NCBI GenBank assembly: GCA_002452265.1
Contig: DKEW01000073.1
Location: forward strand, 50,734 to 69,827
Length of the DNA stretch: 19,094 nucleotides
Direction of reading: 5' to 3'
DNA from: Pelobacter sp. UBA6812
Lineage (GTDB): Bacteria > Desulfobacterota > Desulfuromonadia > Desulfuromonadales > Syntrophotaleaceae
Positions 16,011-19,094 of this stretch are shown here, in pieces. The translations under genes were made by a program, and so were the position numbers. Below the pieces are notes generated by a model that saw only the letters and a list, made by a program, of their open reading frames with translations, did not search any database and was not told where the DNA came from. The number at the start of each line of letters is the position of its first letter. The first letter of the stretch is position 1.

Positions 16011-16049
16011 TAAATAATAGCTTTAAATAACAACATGAGAGAGATGACC

Positions 16050-16709
16050 ATGAATAACCAGAAAGAACAAATTCTCCAGGTGGCCAGCAAATTATTTTAT
16101 GAGCAGGGTTATAAAAAAACCTACCTGGATCAAATTGCCGAGATCTGTGAAATTACCAAACCTTTAATTTCTTATTACTTTAAATCAAAATCCAGCTTAG
16201 CCCGGGCAGTCAGTGATACTTTCCTGTTTGAACTAAAAAATAAAATCGCTTTTAAACTATATACCGATTATTTCAAAGGACGAAAGGCTGATCTTCAAGT
16301 CAGTACCGCGGTAGAAATTCGGCTCTATAACCTGATGTTTCTCACCGATCCTAATGCTATGCGGTTTTTGAAAGAACTAGCTGACGACAAATATGAAGAT
16401 CTGTTTAGTCAAGATAGCATCCGACTCTACAAAATTCATGATCGCCGTTATCATCTGGATATTCATGATGATACCGATGAGCTGGCAATGATTGCCAATG
16501 CCGCCCGAGGCGCCTCCTTTTCGGTTTTATGGGCCTACGATCGTGGTGAATTTAATTGCACTCAGGAAGATTGTCTGGATTATATCGCCCGACTCAACTT
16601 CATACTGATGCATATTGATAAAGCTCGGATTGATGCCATTCTGGCAGAAAGTAAAGAAGTCATCAGACAGGTTCCCTTTTCCTTCAAGCCTTATTTCCAA
16701 ATTGAGTAA
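16050..16709 (+). CDS. TetR/AcrR-family regulator of the flanking MFS genes
   Basis: Counting from ATG 16050 the protein has 219 residues. The N-terminal helix-turn-helix is typical of TetR: QILQVASKLFYEQGYKKTYL, then IAEICEITKPLISYYFKSKS with the YYFKSK recognition-helix end at about 42-47. The C-terminal ligand/dimer domain (about 60-219) is not similar to any subgroup I can name. An upstream in-frame ATG at 16035 lacks a ribosome binding site, whereas GAGAG stands eight bases before ATG 16050, so I prefer the shorter form. It lies between two MFS transporter genes and is divergent from one and convergent with the other. The shared AACCGGTT-type boxes before both suggest it represses both and possibly itself. 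The inducer is unknown. Confidence 0.85.
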   Translation: MNNQKEQILQVASKLFYEQGYKKTYLDQIAEICEITKPLISYYFKSKSSLARAVSDTFLFELKNKIAFKLYTDYFKGRKADLQVSTAVEIRLYNLMFLTDPNAMRFLKELADDKYEDLFSQDSIRLYKIHDRRYHLDIHDDTDELAMIANAARGASFSVLWAYDRGEFNCTQEDCLDYIARLNFILMHIDKARIDAILAESKEVIRQVPFSFKPYFQIE

Positions 16710-16726
16710 CACTTTGTCATAACCAC

Positions 16727-16766
16727 AAAAAACTCCCGGATTCACAATCGAATCCGAGAGTTTTTT
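16727..16766. terminator. Bidirectional terminator between tetR and MFS transporter 2
   Basis: AAAAAACTC-C-CGGATTC pairs with GAATCCG-A-GAGTTTTTT around a six-base loop. Because both outer ends are A/T homopolymers, it ends transcripts from both convergent genes with a six-T tract. Confidence 0.9.
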
Positions 16767-16779
16767 ACGTTCAAGTGAG

Positions 16780-17946
16780 TTAAATTAGCTGTTTCCGATC
16801 CAGTATGGCATTACCAATAAATGACATCACCCCTACACAAGCGAGCCCGACGGCCGCCAACAAAAATTTAATTTCAATGTTGCCACCAGCAAAATTAGCG
16901 ACCCCATTAGAAACGATGGGTGAGACAAAGATCCCCACACTAGTCGAAGCCGTGACAATCGCAATCGCTAATGAACTAATAGAAGGATGTACCGCATTGG
17001 CTGCAGCAAAGGTTCCCGCCGGGTTGATGGTCGCCAGACAAAAACCACAGCACATGGCTCCAATAAACAGTGATGGCAGATTGCCCAGGACAAAGATCAG
17101 TAACATCCCCGTTCCACCGACGAGTAAGGATACCGGAATCACCAACTTTTTTAAAACCCGCTGCATCCGTCCAAAAAATATACCAGTAAGCATTCCCGAT
17201 GCCGACATCGCGGTGTTGATGAGTCCACTGGTAGAGGCATCTCCCAAACCCTTACCAGCGACATAGAGGGCAATATTTGTTTGAAAGACAAACAGAAAGA
17301 CTCCAAACAAAAACATGGTCAAGGCTGTGAAATAAACTCGGGCATTAAGCTTGGCACTTTTTTGGATGTGTTTTTCTTCGACATGAGCTGGCGGATTATC
17401 TTTAGGCAGATTTTTCATGACAATAACAATTACCGGAATAAAAATCAGATAAACCAGATAGGACATTTGCCAGGAAACCCCAGCCAGCATCCCGGAGCTA
17501 AATAGAAGTACCATGCTACCGCCATTGACAAAGGCTGACTGAAGACCCATCAGAGCACCACTTTCCTCCGCCACAAAGTATTCCGCTATTAATGCCATCG
17601 ACATGGTGGAATTCATCCCCTGAGCAACCCCCAACAGCAAACTGCAGCCCAGCAGCACATAAATATTGGTTGAACCAAAAAACAGGGCGATCATCCCCCC
17701 GGCCAGGCCGCAGACCAGACCAAAAATCACCAGGCTTTTCTTTGGCAGACGCAGCGATAAGGGCCCTGATGCAAAGGCAAACACCAGCCCCATCAATGCT
17801 GGAATGGTTAAAACCATCGAAATCAGCGACGGGTCCACTCCCACAAAATAAGCCTGAATATCAGCCAGAATTGCTGAAGCGGTCATCGATATCATCAATA
17901 ATGATGATATCGACAGAATTGCAAGTTTAATTTTTCTCTTTTCCAA
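16780..17946 (-). CDS. MFS transporter 2 (TTG start, TetR-controlled)
   Basis: Counting from the TTG at 17946 the protein has 388 residues and about 12 hydrophobic helices. They start with KLAILSISSLLMISMTASAILAD, with a polar central loop near 180-200 (NLPKDNPPAHVEEKHIQKSAKL). It is a major facilitator of the same general type as transporter 1 but not a near copy. I prefer the TTG start because GGGAGGAAG stands just before it; a GTG at 17979 would add 11 residues and has no ribosome binding site. The gene has its own consensus promoter with an ACCGGT palindrome at the start site, so it probably shares the TetR repressor. The substrate is unknown. Uptake rather than export cannot be excluded. 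Confidence 0.83.
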   Translation of the reverse strand: MEKRKIKLAILSISSLLMISMTASAILADIQAYFVGVDPSLISMVLTIPALMGLVFAFASGPLSLRLPKKSLVIFGLVCGLAGGMIALFFGSTNIYVLLGCSLLLGVAQGMNSTMSMALIAEYFVAEESGALMGLQSAFVNGGSMVLLFSSGMLAGVSWQMSYLVYLIFIPVIVIVMKNLPKDNPPAHVEEKHIQKSAKLNARVYFTALTMFLFGVFLFVFQTNIALYVAGKGLGDASTSGLINTAMSASGMLTGIFFGRMQRVLKKLVIPVSLLVGGTGMLLIFVLGNLPSLFIGAMCCGFCLATINPAGTFAAANAVHPSISSLAIAIVTASTSVGIFVSPIVSNGVANFAGGNIEIKFLLAAVGLACVGVMSFIGNAILDRKQLI

Positions 17947-18004
17947 AACTTCCTCCCAATAATAATAACGTTTCTTCACCCGATAATTTTATTTATCACA
18001 TTTA

Positions 18005-18018
18005 TTTTACCGGTTAAA
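18005..18018. promoter_or_regulatory. TetR operator box of MFS transporter 2
   Basis: TTTTACCGGTTAAA is a 14-base dyad with one mismatched pair and the same ACCGGT core as the boxes at the tetR locus. It lies about ten bases downstream of the -10 box, the same relative place as in MFS transporter 1. Confidence 0.65.
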
Positions 18019-18026
18019 TTTAGTGT

Positions 18027-18055
18027 ATTATATTACATCATGATTTTTCTGTCAA
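18027..18055 (-). promoter_or_regulatory. Consensus promoter of MFS transporter 2
   Basis: On the minus strand TTGACA (18055-18050), a 17-base spacer and TATAAT (18032-18027): every consensus base is present. Such a strong promoter needs tight repression, which the adjoining ACCGGT dyad would supply. Confidence 0.85.
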
Positions 18056-18070
18056 CGTATTCAGTGTTAA

Positions 18071-18307
18071 CAAGAGTCTACTTATGGCTCAAACCTTGAA
18101 TTTTTCCAGAACTACGCAATATTTGTTTGTCACCTAGCCAATTGTCACTCACAGATTAATACCCTGGAAGAAGAGCTAAAGCTGTCTGTCCAAAGCAATA
18201 GTAGATCTGATTCCAGTTGATTGTCTTTTTATAACGACATGAAAGAAATCCTTACCAAAACAAATATTGCGATAACGAAAGCCGGTCACTATGCCCATAT
18301 TTTTTAA
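18071..18307 (+). pseudogene. Possible decayed small coding region with an internal TGA
   Basis: The frame from 18071 runs 49 codons to a TGA at 18218, then continues 28 codons to a TAA at 18305. Both parts have protein-like composition: FFQNYAIFVCHLANCHSQ and INTLEEELKLSVQSNS before the TGA, then LSFYNDMKEILTKTNIAITK after it. TGG to TGA would be one base change. There is no start codon or ribosome binding site at its beginning. I cannot name the parent family. The frame after the TAA continues with a few more plausible codons, which supports decay rather than a small gene. Chance is a serious alternative. Confidence 0.3.
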
Positions 18308-18378
18308 TCAGACTGGTTATTTGTGACAAAATAATGCTGGTTTTTCTTTCTTTTAGCTTCAGCGCATGAAGAAAGCCT

Positions 18379-18418
18379 AAAAAGCCGTATTCAACAAAAT
18401 GCTGGTTGAATACGGCTT
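18379..18418 (-). terminator. Strong intrinsic terminator after glpK
   Basis: AAGCCGTATTCAAC (18382-18395) pairs perfectly with GTTGAATACGGCTT (18405-18418) around a nine-base loop. On the minus strand the stem runs into TTTTTA. It lies about 115 bases beyond the glycerol kinase stop, with no gene in between, so it most likely ends that transcript. A weaker T-run on the plus side might also serve the other direction. Confidence 0.8.
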
Positions 18419-18534
18419 CGTTTTACCTAATTTTATTTTTCAATGCTCATAATTCGTTGTATTTACTTATTTCGGTCGTTAAGTTGCTTTCTGATTCATG
18501 TGATTCATTTTCATCGTTTAGATTGTTAAAAAAC

Positions 18535-19094
18535 TCATTCCAACCAATCCATTGAGCGCTTAACGGCTTTATCCCAGAACGCACATAGTTCCTGACGCTT
18601 TTCTTCACCAATTTGTGGTTCGAATCGTTTTTCAATTTTCCAGAACTCGCTTATTTCTTCAAAACTATCCCAATAGCCGACTGCTAAACCAGCAGCATAA
18701 ACTGCCCCCAGGGTAGTGGTTTCGGTAATGATTGGCCGCTCAACAGGAATTCCTAAGATATCGGCTTGAAACTGAAGTAAAAAGTCACTTTTTGCGCCAC
18801 CGCCGTCAGCCCTGAGTTTTGTTAGTTTAAAGCCAGATTTCTTCTCCATCACATTAAAAGCATCCTTCACCTGGAACGCCATCGATTCCAAAGCCGCCCG
18901 GGCAATGTGATGCTTGGTGGTGCCTCTGGAAATACCAATAATGGTACCTCTGGCATAGGAATCAAAATAGGGTGCCCCTAACCCCACAAACGCCGGTACA
19001 AAATAAACCCCTAAACTGTCTTCCACTTGAAGCGCCAGTTCTTCCGCTTCTTTTACGTCATTGATTATGCCCAGACCATCCCGCAGCCATTGGA
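18535..19094 (-). CDS. glpK: Glycerol kinase, C-terminal part (5' end outside window)
   Basis: The minus-strand frame is open to the window edge and encodes the last 186 residues. It starts QWLRDGLGIINDVKEAEELA and continues through FVPAFVGLGAPYFDSYARG, ISRGTTKHHIARAALESMAF and ADGGGAKSDFLLQFQADILG to ETTTLGAVYAAGLAVGYW. These are the FGGY-family C-terminal actin-like domain blocks of GlpK, which makes glycerol-3-phosphate from glycerol and ATP in the cytoplasm. The adenine-site DGG is present, with a variant GAKSDF after it where many enzymes have AVANNF or similar. The stop is TGA after MDWLE. Other FGGY kinases are possible but fit less well. It is followed by a strong terminator. Confidence 0.9.
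   Translation of the reverse strand, partial: QWLRDGLGIINDVKEAEELALQVEDSLGVYFVPAFVGLGAPYFDSYARGTIIGISRGTTKHHIARAALESMAFQVKDAFNVMEKKSGFKLTKLRADGGGAKSDFLLQFQADILGIPVERPIITETTTLGAVYAAGLAVGYWDSFEEISEFWKIEKRFEPQIGEEKRQELCAFWDKAVKRSMDWLE

Noticed and set aside
18218..18220. In-frame TGA as a selenocysteine codon.
   Set aside because: There is no start codon or ribosome binding site for the frame, no evident SECIS-like hairpin after the TGA, and a further stop soon follows. Decay or chance is simpler.
18447..18635. A 62-codon minus-strand frame at the end of glpK.
   Set aside because: It overlaps the glycerol kinase C-terminus in another frame and shows no family resemblance.

Overview
The window appears to join two DNA backgrounds. 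Bases 1 to about 9.1 kb are moderately GC-rich and look like a Gram-negative anaerobe of the Desulfuromonadales (Pelobacter/Syntrophotalea/Geobacter type). The signs are a lipoprotein with a lipobox, a YajD HNH protein, and a GGDEF enzyme carrying the Ser substitution known from Geobacter cGAMP synthases. From about 9.25 kb to the end the DNA is more AT-rich. It has strong purine-rich ribosome binding sites, near-consensus sigma-A promoters and intrinsic terminators, as in a Gram-positive anaerobe of the Acetobacterium/Eubacterium type. The change falls inside one reading frame, a hybrid sensor kinase (8039-10612), close to the highly conserved phosphoacceptor-histidine motif. Either the kinase gene is a real recombinant or the contig is a chimeric assembly of two community members. 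The taxonomy is inference from memory of protein families; the composition change is seen directly.

Left part: the C-terminal CBS pair of a ClC-type channel (cut by the window edge), a short DEAD-box helicase remnant, yajD, a small conserved membrane protein, and an operon of a HAMP-GGDEF protein with a coupled lipoprotein. These are followed by glycogen phosphorylase (glgP) and, divergently, 6-phosphofructokinase. The last two link glycogen breakdown to glycolysis.

Right part: the membrane/PAS half of the kinase with its own extended -10 promoter, and a leuC-leuD type dehydratase operon with promoter and terminator. Divergent from leuC is a MerR/TipA-type regulator behind a 19-bp-spacer promoter with an embedded dyad. 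Then come an unrecognised 126-residue protein and a TetR regulator between two MFS transporters, and the window ends in the C-terminal part of glycerol kinase (glpK).

The best-supported regulatory unit is the TetR locus. AACCGGTT-type palindromes sit just downstream of the -10 box of strong promoters in front of both MFS genes, and another lies upstream of the tetR promoter. This suggests one repressor controlling two exporters and itself. The most striking enzyme is the GGDEF protein, whose substrate-selectivity residue points to a hybrid-promiscuous (cGAMP-making) enzyme. No CRISPR array, tRNA, rRNA, insertion sequence or prophage was recognised.
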